From assembly GCA_014762635.1 (NCBI GenBank), contig JABURR010000047.1, positions 1-64,000 on the forward strand: a stretch of DNA of 64,000 nt, written 5' to 3'. Positions 37,002 through 45,803 of the stretch are shown here, in pieces; position 1 is the stretch's first letter; each line of letters begins with the position of its first letter. This DNA is from Paracoccaceae bacterium. GTDB taxonomy: Bacteria; Pseudomonadota; Alphaproteobacteria; Rhodobacterales; Rhodobacteraceae. A program made the position numbers and the translations under genes. The notes below the pieces were generated by a model. The model ran no database searches. It was not told the DNA's origin and worked only from the letters and a program-made list of their open reading frames with translations.

Positions 37002-38165
37002 TCAGTCTGCCTTGGCCTCGGCCACCGCGACGAAGCGGGCAAGGGCGTCGTCCTTGCTCAGATCGGCGGTCTGGTAGGTTCCCGTCAGCCCCTCGGGCGT
37101 CAGCTCAAGGTTCTTGACGACAGAGGGGCCGACACCTGCCGGTCCGTAGGTCTCACCGGCCACTTCGAAGTAGACGGACCCGGCGTTGCCGATCCGCCCA
37201 ACCGCTGTGCCAGCATCAAGCGGCACCTCGTAACGCTCCCCCGCGTCGAGGATCTTTTCGAAGATAACTGTACCGGACTGGTCTTGCACCTGAACCCAGC
37301 TCGCGCGCACGGCCAGAAGCTCAACCGTCGGCGCCGCGGCCTCAACCACCTGGATCGAGTCAGTGGCCAGATCCAGCTCAGGCGCAACGCGCGAGGCCAG
37401 CATTCCCTCTTCCGACGAAGGTGCAAGAGCACCCACGGAATTCGGGTCAATCGTGGAGATCGGACCGTCCCGGGCAACCATGACAGGAACGTCAAGCGCC
37501 TTGGGGCGGTACAGGCGGTCCGGCTCCGGGGCGGTCACATCAAGCTCGGCAACGGTCACGTCCTGGCCTACACCAGACATGGGCTCAAGCGTCGCGACCA
37601 CGCCCGGCGCTTGGTCGACCGGGGTAAATTGCACCTTCTGGATTTCGTGGAAAACCGTCCAGCCACCATACCCCATAGCCATGACGAGCGCGAAAACCAC
37701 GGCGACCGAGCCATATGCGCTCGGGTCCACATTGGACAGGAAGCTACCCTGCCCCGGTGAAAACGGCGTCGCCGAGCCGGAAATCGGATCGCTAGGGGCA
37801 ATCGCGTCACGCCGTGTTGCCGGTTTTGCCCCGGCCGCAGCCGAGGACATTCCATGCGCGACGACGAAGCCGCATTCATCCGAAAATTTCTTGAAGGCCC
37901 AATCGGGGTCCATTTCAAGATAGCGCGCATAGGAACGCACGTAACCCGCGACGAACCCCGGCGTATCGAAGGCCGACGGATCCGCATTTTCGATCGCTGC
38001 GATATAGGCCGCCTTGATCTTCAGTTCGCGCTGAACATCCAGAAGAGATTTTCCGAGAGTTGCGCGCTCGCCGCGCATCAGGTCGCCAAGGCGGACATCA
38101 TAATCGTCAAAGCCCATAGGCTTTGCATCGTCATCCGCCGGTGGCTTGGTACGCCGCCCGATCAT
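37002..38165 (-). CDS. RodZ-like helix-turn-helix membrane protein
   Basis: A 387-aa bitopic protein. Residues 17-85 form a RodZ-type helix-turn-helix (LRGERATLGKSLLDVQREL-like: MRGERATLGKSLLDVQREL, then KAAYIAAIENADPSAFDTPG and GYVRSYARYLEMD). A single membrane helix lies near residue 145-163 (VAVVFALVMAMGYGGWTVF). The periplasmic C-terminus has a DUF4115 domain (VRASWVQVQDQSGTVIFEKIL). RodZ links MreB to wall synthesis, and this architecture suggests the same. It lies upstream of ispG, as in many alphaproteobacteria. I took the ATG at 38165. Confidence 0.88.
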   Translation of the reverse strand: MIGRRTKPPADDDAKPMGFDDYDVRLGDLMRGERATLGKSLLDVQRELKIKAAYIAAIENADPSAFDTPGFVAGYVRSYARYLEMDPDWAFKKFSDECGFVVAHGMSSAAAGAKPATRRDAIAPSDPISGSATPFSPGQGSFLSNVDPSAYGSVAVVFALVMAMGYGGWTVFHEIQKVQFTPVDQAPGVVATLEPMSGVGQDVTVAELDVTAPEPDRLYRPKALDVPVMVARDGPISTIDPNSVGALAPSSEEGMLASRVAPELDLATDSIQVVEAAAPTVELLAVRASWVQVQDQSGTVIFEKILDAGERYEVPLDAGTAVGRIGNAGSVYFEVAGETYGPAGVGPSVVKNLELTPEGLTGTYQTADLSKDDALARFVAVAEAKAD

Positions 38166-38289
38166 CTTGCCTGCCCCGTTGTGTTCGTCTCGTCCCCTGG
38201 GCCATGGGTTCGATTGATTCGAGCAATCGAACCACAGCCTGTGGATAAAAGCTAACACGCGCTGCGTTGCCGCGCACGGAAAGTTTATT

Positions 38290-39513
38290 TTACGCGGACA
38301 ATTCGGCGCGATTCAGCGCACAGTGCGACCAGAGGGCATCCAGCGCCTTGACCAAGGCGTCCATTTCACCCGGGCCATGCACCGGCGACGGGGTGAAGCG
38401 CAGCCGCTCGGTCCCGCGCGGAACGGTCGGGAAGTTGATGGGCTGAACGTAGATCCCGTATTGATCCAGCAGCATGTCCGACATCATCTTGGTGTGGACC
38501 GGATCGCCCACGATCAGCGGAACGATGTGGCTGCCATGGTCGATGATCGGCAGGCCCATGCCCTTCAGGCGGGTCTTGAGGATCTTGGCCTGGGTCTGGT
38601 GCTGGTCGCGCAGTTCCTGGTCGGTCTTCAGGTGACGGACCGAGGCTGCCGCGCCCGCCGCCACTGCCGGCGGCAGCGAGGTGGTGAAGATGAAGCCCGG
38701 CGCGTAGGAGCGGATCGCGTCACACATCTTCGCAGATGCAGCAATATAGCCGCCCATCACGCCATAGGCCTTGGCCAGCGTTCCGTTGATGATGTCCAGA
38801 CGGTGCATCAGGTTGTCACGCTCGGCCACGCCCGCGCCGCGGGGGCCGTACATGCCAACGGCGTGCACTTCGTCGATATAGGTCAGGGCGCCGAACTCGT
38901 CGGCCAGGTCGCAGATCGCCTCGATCGGGCCGAAATCGCCATCCATCGAGTAGACCGATTCAAACGCGATCAACTTCGGAGCGGCCGGGTCGTCGGCCTC
39001 GATCAGTTCGCGCAGGTGTTCAACGTCGTTGTGACGGAAGATGCGCTTGGCACCGCCGTTGCGGCGAACGCCCTCGATCATCGAGGCGTGGTTCAGCGCA
39101 TCCGAATAGATGATGAGGCCCGGGAACAGCTTCGGCAGGGTCGAGAGCGTCGCGTCATTGGCGATATAGGCCGAGGTAAACAGCAGCGCCGCCTCTTTCT
39201 GATGAAGATCGGCAAGCTCCGCCTCGAGGCGCTTGTGATAGACCGTGGTGCCGGAGATGTTGCGCGTCCCGCCCGAACCTGAACCAGTGGCGTCAAGCGC
39301 CTCGTGCATGGCATCAAGGACAACGGCTTTCTGCCCCATGCCAAGGTAGTCGTTGCCGCACCACACGGTTACCGGCGTTTGCGAGCCATCCGGACGATTC
39401 CACACCGCGTGGGGGAAATTCCCACGCTTGCGCTCGATATCGATGAAGGTGCGATACCGCCCTTCATCATGAAGGCGTTGCAACGCTGCATCCAGTTGGG
39501 CGGTGTAGTCCAC
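38290..39513 (-). CDS. hemA: 5-aminolevulinate synthase (C4 pathway)
   Basis: Condenses glycine and succinyl-CoA, the first step of haem and tetrapyrrole synthesis in alphaproteobacteria. The 407-aa product has the PLP lysine K248 ([12 protein letters not shown]), D214 in YIDEVHAVG and the glycine-rich loop [14 protein letters not shown] (77-90). The start codon is GTG at 39513, preceded by GGAGAG 6 nt upstream. The upstream region shared with the dipeptidase gene holds several TGTCCA-type half-sites; I found no convincing FNR box. Confidence 0.97.
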   Translation of the reverse strand: MDYTAQLDAALQRLHDEGRYRTFIDIERKRGNFPHAVWNRPDGSQTPVTVWCGNDYLGMGQKAVVLDAMHEALDATGSGSGGTRNISGTTVYHKRLEAELADLHQKEAALLFTSAYIANDATLSTLPKLFPGLIIYSDALNHASMIEGVRRNGGAKRIFRHNDVEHLRELIEADDPAAPKLIAFESVYSMDGDFGPIEAICDLADEFGALTYIDEVHAVGMYGPRGAGVAERDNLMHRLDIINGTLAKAYGVMGGYIAASAKMCDAIRSYAPGFIFTTSLPPAVAAGAAASVRHLKTDQELRDQHQTQAKILKTRLKGMGLPIIDHGSHIVPLIVGDPVHTKMMSDMLLDQYGIYVQPINFPTVPRGTERLRFTPSPVHGPGEMDALVKALDALWSHCALNRAELSA

Positions 39514-39625
39514 TTTGTACTCTCCAGGTCACTCGTAGTGGCTCTGTTGATGAATCAGAACCAATCCGTCTTCATACATAGTGCAAAAGTGTCCAATTTT
39601 TGACCCCCTTTTGACAGAGGGTAAA

Positions 39626-39653
39626 TTGTCACATTCTCGCGATGCGATATGTT
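39626..39653 (+). promoter_or_regulatory. candidate promoter of the M20 dipeptidase gene
   Basis: TTGTCA (39626-39631), 16 nt and TATGTT (39648-39653) predict a start near 39,660. That start lies inside the palindrome at 39,656-39,681, so a protein bound there would block transcription. Confidence 0.4.
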
Positions 39654-39655
39654 GA

Positions 39656-39681
39656 ACTGTCCACCCTTCGCACTGGACAGT
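39656..39681. promoter_or_regulatory. operator-like inverted repeat ACTGTCCA-N10-TGGACAGT
   Basis: Perfect 8-bp arms (39656-39663 and 39674-39681) with a 10-bp spacer put the half-site centres 18 bp apart, the spacing of a dimeric repressor. A third TGTCCA half-site lies at 39,590-39,595, closer to hemA. A smaller repeat TTGACA...TTGTCA lies at 39,611-39,631. Confidence 0.5.
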
Positions 39682-39729
39682 GCCATGCCCGGTGATACCC
39701 TTCCAGTCAATTGTTAACTGGAGGAATTC

Positions 39730-41103
39730 ATGTCACTCGATGCCGTTCTCTCGAAAATCGACGAAGATCTGGAGCAGGCCACCGACCGCCTTTTCGAGCT
39801 TTTGCGAATTCCTTCGATCTCCACCGACCCCGCCTTCAAGGGCGATTGCGACCGGGCAGCGGATTGGCTGGTGAAGGATTTGGAATCCCTCGGGTTTTCG
39901 GCCGCCAAACGGGCCACCCCGGGGCATCCGATGGTGGTGGGCCACAGCGGCCAGAACGGGCCGCACGTGCTTTTCTACGGGCATTACGACGTGCAGCCGG
40001 TGGACCCGCTGAACCTCTGGCATCGCGACCCGTTCGATCCGGCGGTCGAGGAAACGCCCGCTGGCAAGGTGATCCGCGGGCGCGGATCCTCGGACGACAA
40101 GGGCCAGTTGATGACTTTCGTCGAGGCCTGCCGAGCCTGGAAAGCGGTGCACGGCACCCTGCCCGGCCGCATCTCGATCTTCTTCGAGGGGGAAGAAGAA
40201 TCCGGCTCGCCATCCCTGATTCCCTTCCTGAAAGACAATGCCGAGGAGTTGAAAGCCGATATCGCGCTCATCTGCGACACTGGGCTTTTCGACCGGGATA
40301 CGCCCGCGATCACCACCATGCTGCGCGGGTTGCTGGGCGAGGAAATCGTCATCACCGGCCCCGACAAGGACCTGCATTCGGGCATGTACGGCGGCGCGGC
40401 GATCAACCCGGTGCGCGTGCTGGCCAGGATCATCGCGGGCCTGCACGACGACACCGGCCGCATCACCGTGCCGGGCTTCTACGACGGGGTGGCCGAAACC
40501 CCGGACGAGATCCGCGCCCAGTGGGAGGCGCTCGGCTTCGATGCAGACGGCTTCCTTGCCGACGTGGGCCTGTCGAAACCTGCGGGCGAAGAAGGGCGCT
40601 CGGTGCTCGAGATGATCTGGGCCCGCCCCACCTGCGAGGTGAACGGCATCGCGGGCGGCTACGCGGGCGACGGGTTCAAGACCGTGCTGCCAAGCGAGGC
40701 CCGCGCCAAGATCAGCTTCCGCCTTGTCGGCACCCAGGACCCGCTGAATATCCGCGAAAACTTCCGCGCCTACGTGCGGTCCATGCTGCCGCCCGATTGC
40801 ACTGTCGAGTTCCATGACCACGGCGCCGGTCCGGCCTCGGTCATGGCCACGGATGATCCGGCATTCGAGACCGCGCGCCAGGCGCTATCCGACGAATGGC
40901 CGCGCGAGGCCGCCTTCATCGGTTCCGGCGGCTCGATCCCGGTGGCGGGCTATTTCAAGGAAATCCTCGGCATGGATTCGATGCTGATCGGCTTCGGGCT
41001 CGACAACGACCTGATCCATTCTCCGAACGAGAAATACGACCTGCGCAGCTTCCACAAGGGGATCAGAAGCTGGGCGCGCATCCTGCACGCCTTGAATTCG
41101 TGA
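39730..41103 (+). CDS. M20-family dipeptidase/peptidase
   Basis: A 457-aa zinc metallopeptidase of the carnosinase/dipeptidase group. The first metal motif is LFYGHYDVQP (H85, D87) and the bridging aspartate is in GRGSSDDKGQL. The catalytic glutamate pair is in FFEGEEESGS (E155/E156), and the dimerisation-domain histidine is in DLHSGMYGGAAINP. It has no signal peptide, so it acts in the cytoplasm. The ATG at 39730 has GGAGG 7 nt upstream. It is divergent from hemA and followed by a tRNA cluster on the other strand. Confidence 0.93.
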   Translation: MSLDAVLSKIDEDLEQATDRLFELLRIPSISTDPAFKGDCDRAADWLVKDLESLGFSAAKRATPGHPMVVGHSGQNGPHVLFYGHYDVQPVDPLNLWHRDPFDPAVEETPAGKVIRGRGSSDDKGQLMTFVEACRAWKAVHGTLPGRISIFFEGEEESGSPSLIPFLKDNAEELKADIALICDTGLFDRDTPAITTMLRGLLGEEIVITGPDKDLHSGMYGGAAINPVRVLARIIAGLHDDTGRITVPGFYDGVAETPDEIRAQWEALGFDADGFLADVGLSKPAGEEGRSVLEMIWARPTCEVNGIAGGYAGDGFKTVLPSEARAKISFRLVGTQDPLNIRENFRAYVRSMLPPDCTVEFHDHGAGPASVMATDDPAFETARQALSDEWPREAAFIGSGGSIPVAGYFKEILGMDSMLIGFGLDNDLIHSPNEKYDLRSFHKGIRSWARILHALNS

Positions 41104-41114
41104 TCTGGAAGAAG

Positions 41115-41191
41115 TGGCGCGGTTGACGGGGCTCGAACCCGCGACCCCCGGCGTGACAGGCCGGTACTCTAACCAACTGAGCTACAACCGC
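41115..41191 (-). tRNA. tRNA-Asp (GTC), copy 1 by map order
   Basis: A 77-nt cloverleaf on the minus strand. The acceptor is GCGGTTG/CAACCGC, with discriminator G and encoded CCA. The anticodon loop is CTGTCAC in stem CCGGC/GCCGG, giving GTC. It is identical to the two copies to its right and is probably the last of the three to be transcribed. It begins 11 nt after the dipeptidase stop. Confidence 0.97.
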
Positions 41192-41217
41192 GCATGGTCG
41201 TATGTATCTTGCAGCGG

Positions 41218-41294
41218 TGGCGCGGTTGACGGGGCTCGAACCCGCGACCCCCGGCGTGACAGGCCGGTACTCTAACCAACTGAGCTACAACCGC
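41218..41294 (-). tRNA. tRNA-Asp (GTC), copy 2
   Basis: Identical in sequence to copies 1 and 3. The repeat period is 103 bp, and the 26-bp spacers on both sides are identical too, so the array grew by recent tandem duplication. Confidence 0.97.
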
Positions 41295-41320
41295 GCATGG
41301 TCGTATGTATCTTGCAGCGG

Positions 41321-41397
41321 TGGCGCGGTTGACGGGGCTCGAACCCGCGACCCCCGGCGTGACAGGCCGGTACTCTAACCAACTGAGCTACAACCGC
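41321..41397 (-). tRNA. tRNA-Asp (GTC), copy 3
   Basis: Identical tRNA gene and the first to be transcribed. Its upstream flank differs from the spacers of the other two, so it marks the promoter-proximal edge of the array. No strong promoter hexamers were evident upstream. Confidence 0.97.
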
Positions 41398-41567
41398 CCA
41401 CTGCAAATCCGAAGCATCGCCCCGGACGTGGGCTGCGTTCTATGACCGCCCGCTCGCCCCGTCAAGCCGAATGGCACGCGGTTTTGCGGAAATATCTGCC
41501 CGGGGTGATCGCGGCGCCGGTTCCGCGAAAAACCGCGGACAAGAAACTCCGGATTCGATGGAGGAAA

Positions 41568-41643
<76 letters not shown>

Positions 41644-41696
41644 GTCGCGCGGGGTTTAGCGTCCCTTTGCCGGGAAAGGCAAGAGGGCACGCACAG

Positions 41697-42125
41697 TCAG
41701 GCTGGCTTTTCCACCATGTAGGCTGCCGCGGCGGCGCGGATGTCGTCGGGGATCGGCTCGGCGCGGCGGGTTTTCAGGTTCAGGCAAACGCTGCGGAACT
41801 CGGATTCGAAGGCCAGCGTGCCATCCTCCACCCGGATCAGCCTGTGGTGAAACAGTGCCGATTTCGTCCCAAGCGAGAGGATCCCCGTCTCCATCTCCAT
41901 CACGTCGCCCGCCAGCAGTTCAGCCCGGAAATCGCTCTCCGCATGGACCACGGCGAAAGACAGCGCCCGCTCCCCCGCAACCGCCGAGCGCCCCAGCCCC
42001 AGAGCCGTCTGGATCGCGAACATCGCATCCGAACAGGCCGCGAAATAGCGCGAGACGTTCATATGGCCCAGGTGATCGCAATCAGTCGCATTCACCGCGG
42101 CTCGGTAGGTGGGGAGATAGGGCAT
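41697..42125 (-). CDS. acyl-CoA thioesterase (4HBT hotdog fold)
   Basis: A 142-aa hotdog-fold thioesterase. The motif NATDCDHLGHMNVSRYFAACSDAMF (about residues 12-36) is the 4-hydroxybenzoyl-CoA-thioesterase type, with D and H at the active-site positions. LLAGDVMEMETGILSLGTKSA is the central strand pair. The ATG at 42125 follows GGAGG at 6-nt spacing. The substrate is unknown. It sits between the tRNA-Val (TAC) gene and a low-GC membrane protein gene. Confidence 0.87.
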   Translation of the reverse strand: MPYLPTYRAAVNATDCDHLGHMNVSRYFAACSDAMFAIQTALGLGRSAVAGERALSFAVVHAESDFRAELLAGDVMEMETGILSLGTKSALFHHRLIRVEDGTLAFESEFRSVCLNLKTRRAEPIPDDIRAAAAAYMVEKPA

Positions 42126-42267
42126 CAAAGTCCTCCGTTCAGGCCCGGCCACCCTGTCCCGCCAGGCCGAAAAACAAAAGACTTGGGGGTGGGAAAAACC
42201 AAGAGCTCGACGAATCCAGAAGATCTGGCTTGCCGCATGACGCCCAAGGAGGCGTGGCATTTCGCGG

Positions 42268-42630
42268 CTAATCGTCGACTACTTCCACACTCAAAGATTC
42301 GCCCATGAAAGTCAGAGCGACAGCCCAGAACGCTCCGAAAAAGACTACCGACGCGATGATTATTGCCGCCCATTTCAGGGCTTGACGCGCCAAAGTATCC
42401 GTCGGCTTCATAGGGAAAAATAGGAAGAGCAGGTCGACGAACAGGCCGATAACAACAATTAAAACTATCAACGATGCACATATCAAAGACGGTAGATAGA
42501 TGGGTGTCCACGGCCCCATATCCTGCGAAAGGCTTGGAATCGTTCGAATGAGAAGCCCACCTATGGCCGAAAGACCAGACGCCTTCAAAACGAGTTCGGC
42601 TGCTCGCTCTGCCTTCGATCTTTCCGTCAT
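42268..42630 (-). CDS. low-GC membrane protein of unknown function
   Basis: A 120-aa product starting MTERSKAERAAELVLKASGLS with three predicted membrane helices (about residues 17-30, 45-72 and 83-108). I took the ATG at 42630; an upstream ATG would add 32 unlikely residues. No family is recognised. The base composition from about 42,270 to 42,750 is clearly more AT-rich than its surroundings and A/T-ending codons are common, which suggests acquisition. It lies between two tRNA-Val genes, typical landing sites for integrative elements, but no integrase or repeat is seen. Confidence 0.6.
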   Translation of the reverse strand: MTERSKAERAAELVLKASGLSAIGGLLIRTIPSLSQDMGPWTPIYLPSLICASLIVLIVVIGLFVDLLFLFFPMKPTDTLARQALKWAAIIIASVVFFGAFWAVALTFMGESLSVEVVDD

Positions 42631-42753
42631 ATTTAGACTTCCCGCAAAATTCAAAAAGCACACACAGATGAACCTAGAGCGTTTCGCCCCTAAAACATTA
42701 TTTGGAAAGCTACTAAGATGCGCCATCCAAACCCAAAATGGTTATAGAAAGCT

Positions 42754-42828
42754 TGGTGGGTGATAAGAGATTCGAACTCCTGACATCTTCGATGTGAACG
42801 AAGCGCTCTACCACTGAGCTAATCACCC
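42754..42828 (-). tRNA. tRNA-Val (CAC)
   Basis: A 75-nt gene. The acceptor is GGGTGAT/ATCACCC with discriminator A and CCA encoded. The anticodon loop TTCACAT in stem CTTCG/CGAAG gives CAC, reading GUG. The D loop is one base shorter than in the TAC isoacceptor at 41,568. Confidence 0.96.
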
Positions 42829-42906
42829 AACGCCGCGCTCTTTAGCGGGTGCGGCGGGTGTGATCAAGGGGGCAAAACCGCGAAATTGCGCCCGGGAAAC
42901 GAGAAA

Positions 42907-42928
42907 GGGCGGACCTGTTGGCCCGCCC
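42907..42928 (-). terminator. probable terminator of lon
   Basis: Arms GGGCGG and CCGCCC enclose a small loop with two extra C-G pairs. On the minus strand the stem is followed by TTTCTCG. It lies 24 nt beyond the lon stop. Confidence 0.55.
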
Positions 42929-42951
42929 CTCTCTGTCTTGTTGTCCGGCGC

Positions 42952-45360
42952 TCAGTGCGCGGTGGCGTTGGAGCCGTTGTCGCCCGCCAGCGCTGCCTTG
43001 GCGGCGGCGGCTTCCTCGGCCTCGGGGTCCCATTCGATGGCCTCGGGTTCCCGCACCAGCGCGTGTTTCAGAACCTCGCGCACATGGCCCACCGGGATGA
43101 TCTCGAGCCCCTCCTTCACGTTGTCGGGGATCTCGGGCAGGTCCTTGGCGTTTTCTTCCGGGATCAGCACCGTCTTGACGCCGCCCCGCAGAGCCGCGAG
43201 CAGCTTCTCTTTCAGCCCGCCGATCGCCAGCACGTTGCCGCGCAGGGTCACCTCGCCGGTCATGGCGATGTCCTTGCGGACCGGGATCTGGGTCAGCACC
43301 GAGACGATCGAGGTGACCATGCCCACGCCGGCCGAGGGGCCGTCCTTGGGCGTGGCGCCCTCGGGTACGTGGACGTGGATGTCGAGCTTGTCGAACACCG
43401 TCGGCTTCACCCCGATCTGCGGCGCGATGGAGCGCACGAAGCTTGAGGCCGCGTCGATGGATTCCTTCATCACGTCGCCCAGCTTGCCGGTGGTCTTCAT
43501 CCGGCCCTTGCCCGGCAGGCGCAGCGCCTCGATCGACAGCAGGTCGCCGCCGACGCTGGTCCAGGCAAGGCCCGTGACCACCCCGAGCTGGTCCTCGGCC
43601 TCGGCCAGGCCGTAGCGGAAGCGCTTGACGCCCAGGAACTCCTCGAGGTTTTCCGGCGTCACCTCGACGCTTTCGACCTCTTTCTTCACCAGCTTCGTGA
43701 CCGCCTTGCGCGCCAGCTTGGCCAGTTCGCGTTCCAGGTTCCGCACGCCCGCCTCGCGGGTGTAGGTGCGGATCATCTCCTGCAGCGCCGCGTCGGTGAC
43801 GGTGAACTCGCCCTTCCTCAGGCCGTGGTTCTTCATCACCTTGGGCAGCAGGTGCTGCTTGGCGATCTCGCGCTTCTCGTCCTCGGTGTAGCCCGCCAGC
43901 GGAATGATCTCCATCCGGTCCAGAAGCGGCCCGGGCATGTTGTAGGAGTTCGCCGTGGTCAGGAACATCACGTTCGAGAGGTCGTATTCCACCTCGAGGT
44001 AATGGTCCACGAAGGTCGAGTTCTGTTCCGGGTCCAGAACCTCGAGCATCGCGCTGGCCGGGTCACCGCGGAAGTCCTGGCCCATCTTGTCGATCTCGTC
44101 GAGCAGAATGAGCGGGTTCGTGGTCTTGGCCTTCTTCAGCGCCTGGATGATCTTGCCCGGCATGGAGCCGATATAGGTCCGGCGGTGGCCGCGGATCTCG
44201 GATTCATCCCGCACGCCGCCGAGGCTGATGCGGATGAACTCGCGCCCCGTGGCCTTGGCGACCGACCGGCCCAGCGAGGTCTTACCCACGCCCGGAGGGC
44301 CGACGAGGCACATGATCGGGCCTTTCAGCTTCTTCGAGCGTTGCTGCACGGCCAGATATTCGACGATCCGCTCCTTGACCTTCTCGAGGCCATAGTGATC
44401 GTCGTCGAGCACCTTCTGCGCCTTGTGCAGGTCCTTCTTGACGCGAGACTTCACGCCCCACGGGATCGACAGCATCCAGTCGAGATAGTTCCGCACCACC
44501 GTGGCCTCGGCCGACATGGGCGACATGGACTGCAGCTTCTTGAGCTCGGCCTCGGCCTTTTCCTTGGCTTCCTTGGAAAGCTTGGTGGCCTCGATCTTGT
44601 CTTCGAGCTCGTTGATCTCGTTCTGGCCCTCTTCCCCGTCGCCGAGTTCCTTCTGAATGGCCTTCATCTGCTCATTCAGGTAGTATTCGCGCTGGGTCCG
44701 CTCCATCTGGCTTTTGACGCGGGTCTTGATCTTCTTCTCGACCTGCAGGACCGACATTTCGCCCTGCATCTGACCATAGATCTTCTCCAGCCGCTCGGCG
44801 ATGGAGAGCGTTTCGAGCAATTCCTGCTTCTCGTGAACCTCGATACCCAGGTGACCAGCCACGAGGTCGGCCAGCTTCGCGGGCTCGGTCGTGTCCGACA
44901 CGGTGGCAAGCGCCTCTTCGGGGATGTTCTTCTTGATCTTGGCGTAGCGCTCGAATTCTTCCGATACCGAACGCACGAGGGCCGCCACGGCGTCCTCGTC
45001 GCCGGTTTCCTCGGCCAGGAACTCGGCGCGCGCCTCGAAGAAATTCTCGTTCTCCAGGAATTCGGTGATCCGTACACGGCCACGCCCTTCGACCAGCACC
45101 TTCACGGTGCCGTCGGGCAGTTTAAGCAATTGCAGCACGTTGGCCAGCACACCGGTCTTGTAGATGCCGTCGTCCGTCGGCTCGTCCACGCCCGGATCGA
45201 TCTGGCTCGACAGCAGGATCTGCTTGTCATCCGCCATCACCTCTTCCAGCGCGCGCACCGACTTCTCGCGTCCCACAAAGAGCGGCACGATCATGTGGGG
45301 AAATACCACGATGTCGCGCAGCGGCAGGACGGGATAGGAGGTGCTCAATTGTTCTTCCAT
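42952..45360 (-). CDS. lon: ATP-dependent protease Lon
   Basis: A cytoplasmic AAA+ serine protease that degrades misfolded and regulatory proteins. The 802-aa product has the substrate-binding N-domain, a coiled-coil region ([20 protein letters not shown]), Walker [10 protein letters not shown] (354-362) and sensor elements. The catalytic dyad is S676 ([10 protein letters not shown]) and K719 ([10 protein letters not shown]). I chose the ATG at 45360 because AGAGGA stands 6 nt before it; an ATG six bases upstream overlaps that site. The 443-bp upstream region is AT-rich. An acidic/alanine-rich tail follows the protease domain. Confidence 0.98.
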   Translation of the reverse strand: MEEQLSTSYPVLPLRDIVVFPHMIVPLFVGREKSVRALEEVMADDKQILLSSQIDPGVDEPTDDGIYKTGVLANVLQLLKLPDGTVKVLVEGRGRVRITEFLENENFFEARAEFLAEETGDEDAVAALVRSVSEEFERYAKIKKNIPEEALATVSDTTEPAKLADLVAGHLGIEVHEKQELLETLSIAERLEKIYGQMQGEMSVLQVEKKIKTRVKSQMERTQREYYLNEQMKAIQKELGDGEEGQNEINELEDKIEATKLSKEAKEKAEAELKKLQSMSPMSAEATVVRNYLDWMLSIPWGVKSRVKKDLHKAQKVLDDDHYGLEKVKERIVEYLAVQQRSKKLKGPIMCLVGPPGVGKTSLGRSVAKATGREFIRISLGGVRDESEIRGHRRTYIGSMPGKIIQALKKAKTTNPLILLDEIDKMGQDFRGDPASAMLEVLDPEQNSTFVDHYLEVEYDLSNVMFLTTANSYNMPGPLLDRMEIIPLAGYTEDEKREIAKQHLLPKVMKNHGLRKGEFTVTDAALQEMIRTYTREAGVRNLERELAKLARKAVTKLVKKEVESVEVTPENLEEFLGVKRFRYGLAEAEDQLGVVTGLAWTSVGGDLLSIEALRLPGKGRMKTTGKLGDVMKESIDAASSFVRSIAPQIGVKPTVFDKLDIHVHVPEGATPKDGPSAGVGMVTSIVSVLTQIPVRKDIAMTGEVTLRGNVLAIGGLKEKLLAALRGGVKTVLIPEENAKDLPEIPDNVKEGLEIIPVGHVREVLKHALVREPEAIEWDPEAEEAAAAKAALAGDNGSNATAH

Positions 45361-45803
45361 GCTCATTCCTCTGTATCGCAAAAGAGCCCCGGCCCCGATA
45401 TTCGGCAGCGCCCGGCCCTCTCCGGTCTGGACTATCTAGTTGGGGGCAGTCGCGACGGTTTTCAATCGCTCCCCGCGTCGCGATCAGTCTGCACCCGACC
45501 GGCAGCGGCCACAAGGGAAGAACGGCGTGTCCAGACGCACGAATCTCACCCTGACCAAACGTCAATTGTGCAATGATTCAAATGATTCAACTTTCACTTG
45601 TACAACCGTCGTCGAGGCAGTTCGCGATGAAAATGTGGCGGACAACCTGCTGTTTTCGGGACAAATAATGCTAATTTGTCATTTTGTCCTTTGAATTTGA
45701 TCAATTTTGAATATTAGTGGCATTCAGGTGCAATTTTCGGTTTACTGAAACACGAACGTGCAAGCCGAATTTGAAAATGCGAACAGGACCTTAGCGAACC
45801 ACC
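45361..45803. other. AT-rich intergenic region between lon and an orphan membrane protein gene
   Basis: No gene is evident. A 9-bp tandem direct repeat AATGATTCA (45572-45580, 45581-45589) lies in the lon upstream region. Further right is a perfect inverted repeat GACAAAT-N7-ATTTGTC (45660-45666, 45674-45680) and an overlapping GGACAAA...TTTGTCC pair (45659-45689). The palindrome TTGATCAA is at 45697-45704. A heat-shock-type promoter for lon would be expected here, but I could not fit one with confidence. Confidence 0.5.

Noticed and set aside
39545-39560. FNR box upstream of hemA (TTGATGAATCAG)
   Set aside because: The half-sites are 2 bp apart instead of the required 4 and the second one is imperfect.
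41115-41397. Regular 103-bp repeat resembling a CRISPR array
   Set aside because: The repeats fold as complete tRNA-Asp genes and the spacers are identical, the reverse of CRISPR.
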